Below, piece after piece: positions 44,174 through 52,601 of a stretch of DNA of 64,000 bases. The number at the start of each line of letters is the position of its first letter. Within the stretch, counting starts at the first letter, position 1. The stretch comes from an uncultured Acetobacteroides sp. (GTDB lineage Bacteria; Bacteroidota; Bacteroidia; Bacteroidales; ZOR0009), in NCBI RefSeq assembly GCF_963678165.1, contig NZ_OY782755.1, positions 2,108,001 to 2,172,000 of the forward strand, written 5' to 3'. The notes below the pieces were generated by a model, which made no database searches, was not told the origin of the DNA, and saw nothing but the letters and a program-made list of their open reading frames with translations. The translations under genes were made by a program, and so were the position numbers.

Positions 44174-44950
44174 TTAATAGCGTACCTGATATTCCTGCTT
44201 TTGTAGTATCGGATTGAGAAATATTATGCCAATTCGTCCCAAATCGACGCTTACGCGCACTTGCGGATGCTGCTTTACCTGGTTCCAGGCGCGGAACATC
44301 TCCTCCGACCAGCGAATATCATCGAGCACGATGAATGCTTCTGGTGCTGCAACGCTTAATGAATGCTCGAAGGTGCTGATGGTTGCCTCGTAGGTGTGGG
44401 CTCCATCAATAAAAATTAGGTCGAACTTTGGGGTAGGGGCAAGGCTTTCGAAGAATTCGGCGAAGGTGCTGTTGGCTACCGAGACGTTGGTGATGCCAAG
44501 GCTCCTGAAGGTTGTCTGCGCAATATCAGCATAAGTCTTCATCCCTTCAACGGTTACCACATGGCTGTTGGTGTTACTGTTTGCAAGGTAGTACGACGAT
44601 ACGCCTAGCCCTGAGCCCAGCTCGAGTACCTCCTTGGGAGCGTAGTTACAAACGATGGCGTTAAGCAGCTTGCCGTACTTGGGGCTGATGCTTATCTTCT
44701 GAAGCAGGCTGTGGGTAGATTCCGTTTGGTTGCTGGGCGATGCCCCAAAGCTGCTTTTGGTAACGGATTTGGGCGCAATTCTCCTTAGCTCTGCAATATA
44801 CTGGCTGGCATTGGGCTTCTTTGATGCCTTCATGAGTGTTTCCCGAATAAAGTGGTACATGAATGGGGAGTGTACGCCATGCCCCCGCCAGTGCTCGGAC
44901 TTAAGGAGGTAACGCGCGAATTCTACTAGCTGAAATGCCTTCTTCATCAT
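44174..44950 (-). CDS. Class I SAM-dependent O-methyltransferase-like protein
   Basis: 258 aa (start could equally be the second Met). Rossmann methyltransferase: ELGSGLGVSSYYLANSN binds SAM, VVTVEGMKTYADIAQTTF is the second strand and FDLIFIDGAHTYEATISTFE is motif IV; AFIVLDDIRW follows. This pattern is close to the class of O-methyltransferases and their uncharacterised relatives that include catechol-type and small-molecule enzymes. Substrate unknown. First gene of the minus-strand run. Confidence 0.85.
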   Translation of the reverse strand: MMKKAFQLVEFARYLLKSEHWRGHGVHSPFMYHFIRETLMKASKKPNASQYIAELRRIAPKSVTKSSFGASPSNQTESTHSLLQKISISPKYGKLLNAIVCNYAPKEVLELGSGLGVSSYYLANSNTNSHVVTVEGMKTYADIAQTTFRSLGITNVSVANSTFAEFFESLAPTPKFDLIFIDGAHTYEATISTFEHSLSVAAPEAFIVLDDIRWSEEMFRAWNQVKQHPQVRVSVDLGRIGIIFLNPILQKQEYQVRY

Positions 44951-44989
44951 TTTTGTAAATAGGGTGCGAAATTAAAAATAAAATTCGCC

Positions 44990-44997
44990 TATTTTTG
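44990..44997 (+). promoter_or_regulatory. -7 box (TATTTTTG) for recG
   Basis: TATTTTTG, 22 bp before the ATG at 45020. It supports that start over in-frame ATG-like starts at 44999, which would lie right at the transcription start. Confidence 0.5.
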
Positions 44998-45019
44998 GTT
45001 GATAATACCATTTGTTGGC

Positions 45020-47131
45020 ATGCGATCATCCATTTTAGATAGCGAAATAAAGTTTATTCCGGGTGTTGGGCCTAAGCGGGCGCAGCTTTTGGAGAAGGAG
45101 CTGGGGATAAGAACCTTTAAGGACCTGCTCTACACGTTCCCGTTTAGGTATGTCGACCGCTCTAAGTTCTACATGATTTCGGAGCTGCACCCCGATATGC
45201 CCTACATCCAGCTAAGGGGTAAGTTTGTTCGCTTCGAGACGGTGGGTAATGGTCGCTCGGCGCGCTACGTGGGCTACTTCAGCGATGGGCGGTCGTCCAT
45301 CGAGGTGGTCTGGTTTCAGGGCGTGAAGTGGATTAAGGATAAGTATAAGGTAGGGGTGGAGTACGTCCTCTTTGGGAAGCCCACGTCCTTTAACGGCAAG
45401 CTGAACGTTGCCCATCCTGAGATTGAGCAGCCCAAGGCGGAGGAGGGGATCATCAGCACCGCCATACACGGGGTGTACAGCAGCACCGAGAAGCTGAAAG
45501 ATGGGTTCCTATCGACAAAGGCCTTCTCGCGCATTATTGCCACGCTGCTGCAAATGACTCTTCACCAGATAGAGGAGACGCTGCCCGAGCATATCGTTAA
45601 GCAGCTAAAGCTGCTGCCGCTGCGTGAGGCGCTTCTGAACATCCACTTCCCCAAGAACTCGCAGCTGCTGGCCCATGCCGTACAGCGGCTGAAGTTCGAG
45701 GAACTCTTCTACATCCAGCTAAATCTTTTAAAGCAAAAGGTGATTCGCGAGCGCACCACCAACGGGCTCGTGTGCAAGGTGGTTGGCGACAAGTTCAACA
45801 CCTTTTACAGCAGCTACCTTCCCTTCCCGCTTACCGGTGCCCAGAAGAGGGTAATCAAGGAGATGCGGGCCGATATGGGCAGCGGACGGCAGATGAACCG
45901 CCTGCTGCAGGGCGACGTGGGCAGCGGCAAGACGCTGGTGGCGCTGATGATGGCGCTTATTGCCAGCGATAACGGCTACCAGGTGAGCCTGATGGCGCCT
46001 ACCGAGATTTTGGCCAACCAGCACTACGAGTCGATCACCGGAATGCTGAAGGATATGCCCGTAAGGGTGGCGCTGCTCACCGGGTCGACCCGAAAGAAGG
46101 CACGAACTACCATCCACGAGGGGCTGCTCTCGGGCGAAATCAGCATACTAATAGGTACCCATGCGCTGATTGAGGACACCGTCCAGTTCAGCAACCTCGG
46201 TCTGGTGATTATCGACGAGCAGCACCGCTTTGGGGTGATGCAGCGTGCCAAGCTCTGGACCAAGAACCATCTGCCCCCCCATATTCTGGTGATGTCGGCA
46301 ACGCCCATCCCCCGAACGCTGGCCATGACCATCTACGGCGACCTAGAGGTGTCGGTGATCGACGAGCTGCCCCCAGGCCGAAAGCCCATCACCACCATGC
46401 ACTTTACCGATAGCCAGCGCCGCCGCCTCTTCGGCTTCATGAAGGAGCAAATCGACCTAGGGAGGCAGGTGTACGTCGTCTATCCGCTGATAAAGGAATC
46501 AGAAAAGATGGACTACAAGGACCTAGAGGATGGCTACGAGAGCATTACCCGCGCCTTTCCGCTGCCCGAGTACCAGACGGTGGTGCTGCACGGCAAGATG
46601 AAGTCCGAGGATAAGGATATCTCGATGACCCAATTCGCCAGCGGCAAGGCGCACATCATGGTGGCCACCACGGTGATTGAGGTGGGGGTGAACGTGCCCA
46701 ACGCGTCGGTGATGGTGATCGAGAGCTCCGAGCGCTTCGGCCTTTCGCAGCTGCACCAGCTACGGGGGCGCGTGGGGCGCGGCGCCGAGCAGTCGTACTG
46801 CATCCTGATGTCGGGCTACAAGCTCTCCAAGGAGTCGAAGAAGCGCCTGGAGACCATGGTGGCCACCAATGACGGCTTCGAGATTGCCGAGGCCGACCTC
46901 AAGCTGCGCGGCCCTGGCGACCTGGAGGGTACCCAGCAGAGCGGCATCCCCTTCGACCTGAAGATTGCCAACCTGGCCAAGGACGGCCAGCTGCTGCAGT
47001 ACGCCCGACGGGTTGCCGAGGAGATCCTTGACGAGGACCCAACGCTCAGCCAGCCTCAGCATGCCGTACTCCACTATCAGCTGGCGCAGGTTGCCGCCGA
47101 AAAGCGGGTAGACCTGAAGGAGATTAGCTAG
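45020..47131 (+). CDS. recG: ATP-dependent DNA helicase RecG
   Basis: 703 aa from the ATG at 45020. N-terminal wedge OB domain (about 10-250; FIPGVGPKRAQLLEKELG, LLYTFPFRYVDRS), helicase motifs LLQGDVGSGKT (Walker A), APTEILANQHY, IIDEQHRFGV (DEQH box), MSATPIPRTLAMT and the RecG C-terminal HQLRGRVGRGAEQSYC. It reverses stalled forks and moves Holliday junctions. Full length. Immediately downstream are two tandem repeat arrays (47.18 and 47.4 kb). Confidence 0.95.
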   Translation: MRSSILDSEIKFIPGVGPKRAQLLEKELGIRTFKDLLYTFPFRYVDRSKFYMISELHPDMPYIQLRGKFVRFETVGNGRSARYVGYFSDGRSSIEVVWFQGVKWIKDKYKVGVEYVLFGKPTSFNGKLNVAHPEIEQPKAEEGIISTAIHGVYSSTEKLKDGFLSTKAFSRIIATLLQMTLHQIEETLPEHIVKQLKLLPLREALLNIHFPKNSQLLAHAVQRLKFEELFYIQLNLLKQKVIRERTTNGLVCKVVGDKFNTFYSSYLPFPLTGAQKRVIKEMRADMGSGRQMNRLLQGDVGSGKTLVALMMALIASDNGYQVSLMAPTEILANQHYESITGMLKDMPVRVALLTGSTRKKARTTIHEGLLSGEISILIGTHALIEDTVQFSNLGLVIIDEQHRFGVMQRAKLWTKNHLPPHILVMSATPIPRTLAMTIYGDLEVSVIDELPPGRKPITTMHFTDSQRRRLFGFMKEQIDLGRQVYVVYPLIKESEKMDYKDLEDGYESITRAFPLPEYQTVVLHGKMKSEDKDISMTQFASGKAHIMVATTVIEVGVNVPNASVMVIESSERFGLSQLHQLRGRVGRGAEQSYCILMSGYKLSKESKKRLETMVATNDGFEIAEADLKLRGPGDLEGTQQSGIPFDLKIANLAKDGQLLQYARRVAEEILDEDPTLSQPQHAVLHYQLAQVAAEKRVDLKEIS

Positions 47132-47174
47132 GGAGTGAGAAGTGAGCAGGGAATAGGGAATAGTGGCTTTCAGA

Positions 47175-47365
47175 CTATACCTCTTTCAGCACTGAAAGTG
47201 CTTAATCCGAGCCTCCGACATCCCACTTTCAGTGCTGAAAGAGCAAGATCCGAGCCCCCGACATCCTACTTTCAGTGCTGAAAGTGCTTGCCCTGAGTCC
47301 CGACATCCCGCTTTCAGTGCTAAAAGAGCTAGGCCCGAGCTACCGATGTCCCAGTTTCAGTACTT
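47175..47365. repeat. Tandem array of hairpins, 42-43 bp units, about 5 copies
   Basis: CTTTCAG begins at 47183, 47226, 47269 and 47311, and GTTTCAG at 47354 (steps 43, 43, 42, 43). The intact units carry the palindrome CTTTCAGTGCTGAAAG, then GAGC or GTGCTT, CCGAG and CCGACATCC. It is adjacent to, but unlike, the 47.4-kb array. Confidence 0.85.
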
Positions 47366-47394
47366 GAATGGTGTGCTTTTCGCCCCCTGATTTG

Positions 47395-47825
47395 CCTCTC
47401 CAGAACCTTGAGAGCTTGCTCCGACCCCCCGATTTGTCTCTCCAGAACCTTGAGGGCATGCTCCGACCTCCCGATTACTCTCTCCAGAACCTTGAGGGCG
47501 TGCTCCGACCCCCCGATTAGCCTCTCCAGAACCTTGAGGGCATGCTCCGACCCCCCGATTAGCCTCTCCAGAACCTTGAGAGCTTGCTCCGACCCCCCGA
47601 TTTGTCTCTCCAGAACCTTGAGGGCATGCTCCGACCTCCCGATTACTCTCTCCAGAACCTTGAGGGTGTGCTCCGACCCCCCGATTAGCCTCTCCAGAAC
47701 CTTGAGGGCATGCTCCGACCCCCCGATTAGCCTCTCCAGAACCTTGAGAGCTTGCTCCGACCCCCCGATTACTCTCTCCAGAACCTTGAGGCCATGCTTC
47801 GCCCCCCGAGCTGCCTCTCCCAATT
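47395..47825. repeat. Tandem array, exactly 42 bp per unit, 10 units, with a 4-unit (168 bp) higher order
   Basis: CAGAACC begins at 47401, 47443, 47485, 47527, 47569, 47611, 47653, 47695, 47737 and 47779, always 42 bp apart. Each unit reads CAGAACCTTGAG-GGC-TGCT and CCGACCCCCCGATT. The small differences repeat every four units, so 47401-47568 and 47569-47736 are near duplicates. All frames stay open on both strands because 42 is a multiple of three; the translations (such as LERLIGGSEHALKV) are not credible as a cellular protein without promoter or start signals. Confidence 0.93.
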
Positions 47826-47938
47826 CGTGGAAGCCTCTTCCGGCTAAATAAGTTGCTTGGACAGCCTGTAGGGGCGTGGCATTCGAGGTGCGGTTCTCTG
47901 AAATGTTTCATAAATTGGGGTACTAAAACAGTGCAGCC

Positions 47939-48799
47939 ATGGAACGAGTAGGCGGTAGGGTGGCATTTTGGTGCGGGCTTTTGGTGGTGCTTCTGCTGAT
48001 CGGGATGCTCGCCAGCGCGCAGCGGCGCAGCAGCCAGATGGATACCAGCAGCGGCGCATGCGCCTTCCGAATCGACGAGGAGATAAAGATTGTGATCAGC
48101 TACAGCTGGTTCTTCGTGTGGACCGATGTGGTTGATGTTTGGCTCAAGCTCAGCGCCGAGAAGAAGAACGGGCGGGATGCCATCCGAATCAACGGCTTTG
48201 GTAAGTCGCGCCCTTTTTACGACTGGTTCTACCAGGTGCGCGACACCTACGAGACCTGGCTTGATCCAGCATCGCTACGTCCCATCTTCTTCAACCGCGA
48301 CGTGAACGAGGATGGCTACCTGATCAAAAACTTCTACACCTACGACTGGGGCAACCGGCGCATCGTTGCCCGCATCCAGCGGCGCAGCAAGCAGGCCTAC
48401 CTGGACACCATCGCCATAACCCCGAGCACCAACGATGTGATTTCGCTCATCTACAGCATCCGGAATATCGATTTTAGCAAGCTGCAGCCCAACGAGCGAT
48501 TCCCGATAGAGCTGGCCATTGACGATAAGGTACACGCGCTAAGCATTAAGTTCGATAAGACGGAAACGATTCGGGTAAAAGGCATGGGCAAGTTCCGCTG
48601 CATAAAGCTATCGGCAAAGATGATGAAGGGTCGAGCCTTTTCTGGCAAGGAGAGCATGTACATCTGGATCACCGACGACGACAACCGCCTCCCCATATAC
48701 ATGGAGTCGCCCATCAAGGTTGGCACCATTAAGGCCCGAATCACCGAAATGAAGAACCTAAAGCATCCGTTAACCTCAAAGGTAAGCGGCAGGGAGTAG
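47939..48799 (+). CDS. DUF3108 protein, secreted
   Basis: 286 aa. N-terminal hydrophobic segment (FWCGLLVVLLLIGMLASA) is an uncleaved anchor or signal peptide. The body has the DUF3108 pattern of beta strands (WLKLSAEKKNGRDAIRINGF, DTYETWLDPASLRPIFFNRD, DDDNRLPIYMESPIKVGTIK). In other bacteria this family includes periplasmic proteins of unknown role; an outer-membrane assembly function is only a guess. Single gene between the repeat arrays and the rseC/rnf operon. Confidence 0.82.
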   Translation: MERVGGRVAFWCGLLVVLLLIGMLASAQRRSSQMDTSSGACAFRIDEEIKIVISYSWFFVWTDVVDVWLKLSAEKKNGRDAIRINGFGKSRPFYDWFYQVRDTYETWLDPASLRPIFFNRDVNEDGYLIKNFYTYDWGNRRIVARIQRRSKQAYLDTIAITPSTNDVISLIYSIRNIDFSKLQPNERFPIELAIDDKVHALSIKFDKTETIRVKGMGKFRCIKLSAKMMKGRAFSGKESMYIWITDDDNRLPIYMESPIKVGTIKARITEMKNLKHPLTSKVSGRE

Positions 48800-48915
48800 C
48801 GAATAGTTGCAGCCTTTCTGAACGTTGGCTGTAGCGCGATGTTTAGTAAAGGAGCGCAAATCCCAATTCCTTATAAGAATTGCAGGGCGCCTATAATATC
48901 GCATTATGTAGAGTT

Positions 48916-49338
48916 ATGTTGCAGCAAAGCCCAACCATTAAGCATCTAGGTGTTGTTGATGAGGTAACCGAGCGCACCATCAGCATCCGCATTACCAGCA
49001 CGTCGGCCTGCGACGCATGCGGGGCAAGGCAGGCCTGCTCGATGGCCGATCAGGTGGATAAGCTGCTTCGTATTCCCAATACTGGGATAGCGGTTGTAAA
49101 GGGCGAGACGGTAAACGTTGTAATGGAAGCATCGGCGGGGTACTGGTCCGTTTTTCTGGCCTACGTCATCCCCATTCTTCTTTTAGTTCTGGGGATTGCC
49201 CTTTTCACCCTCCTTTCCCTTGCTGATGTCGCTGCGGTGCTGCTTAGCCTCGCTCTAGTAGCGGCCTACTACGCTATCCTTTTCTGGCTGCGCAAGCCCC
49301 TAGAGAGGAAGTTCGCGATGCGTATCGAAAAGCTGTAG
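48916..49338 (+). CDS. rseC: SoxR-reducing system protein RseC
   Basis: 140 aa from the ATG at 48916. N-terminal cytosolic part carries four cysteines in CDACGARQACSM (about 34-45) plus a nearby pattern typical of RseC; then two membrane spans (about 78-98 and 103-122) and a short tail. In Escherichia coli RseC supports the Rsx complex (Rnf homologue) that keeps SoxR reduced; in Bacteroidota it commonly precedes rnf and may help assemble it. It is the first gene of the rnf operon, 21 bp before rnfB. Confidence 0.88.
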   Translation: MLQQSPTIKHLGVVDEVTERTISIRITSTSACDACGARQACSMADQVDKLLRIPNTGIAVVKGETVNVVMEASAGYWSVFLAYVIPILLLVLGIALFTLLSLADVAAVLLSLALVAAYYAILFWLRKPLERKFAMRIEKL

Positions 49339-49359
49339 CCTAAACCATACCACAAGATA

Positions 49360-50220
49360 ATGAGCACAACAATCCTATTTACGGTAATCACGCTAAGCCT
49401 TCTGGGGGTTGTCCTAGCCGTTGTTCTCTACTTTGTAGCCGAAAAGTTTAAGGTCTACGAAGATCCTCGGATTGACGAGGTAGAGGCGCTGCTGCCCGGC
49501 GTTAACTGTGGCGGCTGCGGCTATCCGGGCTGCCGGGGGCTTTCGGATGCCATCGTCAGGGCCGACACCATGGAGGGGCTGTACTGTCCGGTTGGCGGTG
49601 CCGAAACCATGGCTTCGATTGCCAAGCATCTGGGGCGCGAGGTTGCCGTTAGCGAGGTTATGGTAGCAGTACTTCGATGCAGCGGGGCAAAGTCGGTGCG
49701 CAGGAGCATCAATACCTACGATGGAGCCCCAACCTGTGCCATTGCCTCGGCTACCTATGCGGGGAATACGGGGTGCCAGTACGGTTGCCTTAGCTTTGGT
49801 GACTGCGTTGCCTCGTGCCGCTTCGATGCCATGAGGATGGACGACGCTACCGGCCTCCCGGTTATCGACGAGGAGAAGTGTACCTCCTGTGGCGCCTGCG
49901 TTAAGGCCTGCCCGAAGGTAATCATCGAGCTGCGTAGGAAGGGCCCTAAGGGAAAGCGTGTTTTTGTTTCGTGCATCAGCAAGGATAAGGGCGCCGTAGC
50001 CAAGCGTGCATGCAACGTGGCCTGTATTGGTTGCGGGAAGTGCGTTAAGATCTGCCCTTACGATGCCATTACCCTCGAAAATAACCTTGCCTATATCAAT
50101 TTCAACAAGTGCAAACTCTGTCGAAAATGTGCGCCAGTTTGTCCGACCTCAGCCATCCTCGAGGCGAACTTTCCACCACGGCCAAAGGAAGATGCTGGAG
50201 CCTCTGCACCCGATGCATAA
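49360..50220 (+). CDS. rnfB: Rnf complex subunit B, ferredoxin-like electron entry
   Basis: 286 aa. One N-terminal membrane span (about 2-25), then a 4Fe-4S domain with CGGCGYPGCRG and CPVGG (about 48-77), then further ferredoxin modules: CTSCGACVKACPK (about 171-183), a CIGCGKCVKICPYDAI module and CKLCRKCAPVCPTSAI. Together they would pass electrons from reduced ferredoxin into the membrane complex. Rnf couples ferredoxin oxidation to NAD+ reduction and Na+ or H+ export. Order B-C-D-G-E-A is the usual one. Confidence 0.94.
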   Translation: MSTTILFTVITLSLLGVVLAVVLYFVAEKFKVYEDPRIDEVEALLPGVNCGGCGYPGCRGLSDAIVRADTMEGLYCPVGGAETMASIAKHLGREVAVSEVMVAVLRCSGAKSVRRSINTYDGAPTCAIASATYAGNTGCQYGCLSFGDCVASCRFDAMRMDDATGLPVIDEEKCTSCGACVKACPKVIIELRRKGPKGKRVFVSCISKDKGAVAKRACNVACIGCGKCVKICPYDAITLENNLAYINFNKCKLCRKCAPVCPTSAILEANFPPRPKEDAGASAPDA

Positions 50221-50241
50221 TCATCCGCACAAAACCATTTG

Positions 50242-50258
50242 AAAGGAGGTTAGTCGTG
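50242..50258 (+). promoter_or_regulatory. Shine-Dalgarno and GTG start of rnfC
   Basis: AAAGGAGG at 50242-50249, 6 bp before GTG at 50256. It decides the rnfC start: an ATG-started frame from 50109 would overlap rnfB by over 100 bp. Strong Shine-Dalgarno sites are rare in this phylum. Confidence 0.8.
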
Positions 50259-51587
50259 TCAAGAACATTTAAGATAGGAGGTATTCATCCGCCAAGTAGT
50301 AAACTTTCGGCAAGCAGCCCTATAGAGGCGCTTCCCCTTCCCGAAGTTGCATATATCCCCGTTGGACAGCATGTCGGTGCTCCGGCAACGCCCATTGTTG
50401 CCAAGGGCGATAGGGTAAAGGTGGGGCAGCTCATTGCCAAGGCAACTGGATTTCTTTCGGCAAATGTTCACTCGTCGGTTTCGGGTACGGTTATCGGTAT
50501 CGAAAATATGGTGGATGTCAGCGGATATCCCCGCCCAACCGTTGCCATTGCCGTAGAGGGTGATGAGTGGGAGGAGTCGATTGATAGAACCCCAACGCTG
50601 GCCGAAGAAATTCGGTTATCCTCCCAAGAGGTTATAAGGCGTGTTGCCGACATGGGCATTGTTGGCATGGGGGGCGCAGCCTTCCCCACGCACATTAAGC
50701 TGATGGTGCCCGAAGGCAAGAAGGTCGAAGTGCTCATCATCAATGGTGCCGAGTGCGAGCCCTACCTCACCGCCGATGACAGGCTGATGGTGGAGCATGG
50801 CCGCGAGATTCTGGTTGGCGTTAAGCTGCTGATGAAGGCGCTCAACGTAGATCGTGCCATTATTGGCATCGAAAATAACAAACTGGAGGCCATTGGCAAT
50901 CTTTCCATGCTTTGCGAGTATCATAGCGGGATAAGCGTACTGCCGCTAAAGGCTAAGTATCCGCAGGGAGGCGAAAAGCAGCTGGTTAAGGCTACCATTA
51001 CCCGCGAGATACCCTCAGGAGGTCTTCCTTTTGATGTTGGAGCCGTTGTGCAGAACGTGGCAACCGCTTTTGCCACCTATGAGGCCGTGCAAAAGAACAA
51101 GCCCCTTATCGAAAGGGTTGTGACCGTAACCGGCGAATCGATCTCTCGTCCATCCAACTTCCGTGCTCGTATAGGAACCCCAATTAGCCAGTTGCTGGAG
51201 GCTGCTGGAGGGCTGGCTGAAGGTGACGTTAAGGTTATCAGCGGTGGTCCTATGATGGGGAAGGCGCTGTCTACCGTAATGTCTCCTGTAGTCAAGGGTA
51301 CTAGTGGCGTGCTGGTAATAGCGGGAGGGCTGGTCAAGCGTCCTGCCGTTTCGGAATGCATCCGCTGCGCCAAATGCGTAAGCGTATGCCCAATGGGGTT
51401 GGAGCCATTCCTTTTAAATAAGTTCAGCGTGCGCAACATGTATCCCGAGCTCGAGGGCAATAGGGTAACCGACTGCATAGAGTGCGGCTCGTGCGCATAC
51501 ACCTGTCCGGCAGGTATCCCCTTGCTCGATTACATTCGCTATGGTAAGGGAGCAGTAATGCAAGCCATGCGTTCGCGAAAAAAGTAG
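50256..51587 (+). CDS. rnfC: Rnf complex subunit C, NADH-binding
   Basis: 443 aa from the GTG at 50256 (strong Shine-Dalgarno upstream), beginning SRTFKIGGIHPPSSKLS as in RnfC homologues. N-terminal barrel-like domain, then NADH/FMN-binding region (MGIVGMGGAAFPTHIKLMV, INGAECEPYLTADDRLM), an SLBB domain and two 4Fe-4S motifs at the end: CIRCAKCVSVCPMG and CIECGSCAYTCPAG. It is the peripheral subunit that reduces NAD+ in the cytosol with electrons from the RnfB side. Confidence 0.94.
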   Translation: MSRTFKIGGIHPPSSKLSASSPIEALPLPEVAYIPVGQHVGAPATPIVAKGDRVKVGQLIAKATGFLSANVHSSVSGTVIGIENMVDVSGYPRPTVAIAVEGDEWEESIDRTPTLAEEIRLSSQEVIRRVADMGIVGMGGAAFPTHIKLMVPEGKKVEVLIINGAECEPYLTADDRLMVEHGREILVGVKLLMKALNVDRAIIGIENNKLEAIGNLSMLCEYHSGISVLPLKAKYPQGGEKQLVKATITREIPSGGLPFDVGAVVQNVATAFATYEAVQKNKPLIERVVTVTGESISRPSNFRARIGTPISQLLEAAGGLAEGDVKVISGGPMMGKALSTVMSPVVKGTSGVLVIAGGLVKRPAVSECIRCAKCVSVCPMGLEPFLLNKFSVRNMYPELEGNRVTDCIECGSCAYTCPAGIPLLDYIRYGKGAVMQAMRSRKK

Positions 51588-51608
51588 AACAGAAAAACAT
51601 TCCGATAA

Positions 51609-52598
51609 ATGGAACGACAGCTTATAGTAGCGCCCTCGCCACATGTTCATGGCAGCTATAGCACCCAACGGCTGATGTTGGATGTGGTAGTTGCCCTGCT
51701 ACCCGCTTGGGCTGTTTCGATATTCTTCTTCGGATGGGGAGCCGTAATCACCACGCTTGTTGCTGTTGGTGCCTGTATCCTTTTCGAGTATCTCATCCAA
51801 AAGTACCTGATTAAGGGGCCTTCTACCATAAACAACCTTTCGGCAGTGGTAACGGGGATGCTCCTAGCCTTTAATCTTCCAACCAACATCTCGCCATTCC
51901 TGGTGGTGCTTGGCTCTCTGGTTGCCGTTGGCATTGCAAAGATGACCTTTGGGGGGCTAGGCTCAAACCTCTTTAACCCCGCACTTGTCGGGCGTGTGTT
52001 CCTGCTTATCTCTTACCCCGTACAGATGACCTCCTGGCCTGCTCCAATACTAGCTCGTGCGCATTATATGGATGCCGTAACGGGCGCAACGCCTCTTGCA
52101 ATAGTAAAGGAAGCGGTGAAGGCTGGTAAATCGGTCTCGGAGATTGCCAACTCAATACCCTCGTATATGGATCTCTTTATTGGTAATATGGGAGGATCTT
52201 TGGGCGAGGTTTCGGCCCTTGCGCTCCTTCTTGGGGGGGCATATCTGCTGATTCGAAAGGTGATCACCTGGCATATTCCTGTTACGATATTTGGAACCAT
52301 TGTCATCTTCTCAGGAATACTTTGGATGGCAAATCCTGAAAGGTTTATCGATCCAGTTTTCCACCTAATTACAGGAGGGGTAATGCTTGGCGCCATCTAC
52401 ATGGCTACCGATTACGTAACCTCGCCAATGACGCCGCGCGGAATGATCTACTATGCGGTAGGCATTGGGGTGCTTACCATTCTTATTCGCGACTTTGGTG
52501 CATATCCCGAGGGCGTCTCATTTGCCATCCTGCTGATGAATGCCGCCACTCCGCTTATCAACAAGTCTGTTAAACCAAAAAGCTTTGGGGAGGTGTAA
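51609..52598 (+). CDS. rnfD: Rnf complex subunit D
   Basis: 329 aa, about 8-10 membrane spans. The covalent FMN site is DAVTGATPLAIVKE, where the Thr in the S/T-GAT motif is linked to FMN by ApbE. NqrB/RnfD family: NLSAVVTGMLLAFNLPTNI and GGLGSNLFNPALVGRVFLLI. It forms the ion-translocating core with RnfA, E and G. Starts 21 bp after rnfC. Confidence 0.94.
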   Translation: MERQLIVAPSPHVHGSYSTQRLMLDVVVALLPAWAVSIFFFGWGAVITTLVAVGACILFEYLIQKYLIKGPSTINNLSAVVTGMLLAFNLPTNISPFLVVLGSLVAVGIAKMTFGGLGSNLFNPALVGRVFLLISYPVQMTSWPAPILARAHYMDAVTGATPLAIVKEAVKAGKSVSEIANSIPSYMDLFIGNMGGSLGEVSALALLLGGAYLLIRKVITWHIPVTIFGTIVIFSGILWMANPERFIDPVFHLITGGVMLGAIYMATDYVTSPMTPRGMIYYAVGIGVLTILIRDFGAYPEGVSFAILLMNAATPLINKSVKPKSFGEV

Positions 52599-52601
52599 GT
52601 C

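Noticed and set aside
47329-47851. Repeat proteins encoded on both strands (about 147-184 residues, LERLIGGSEHALKV-type units)
   Set aside because: The 42-bp period keeps every frame open on both strands. No promoter or credible start; the repeat is better explained as DNA.
50109-50255. Upstream ATG extension of rnfC
   Set aside because: It would overlap the end of rnfB by over 100 bp and add 49 residues absent in RnfC; the GTG at 50256 has a strong Shine-Dalgarno.
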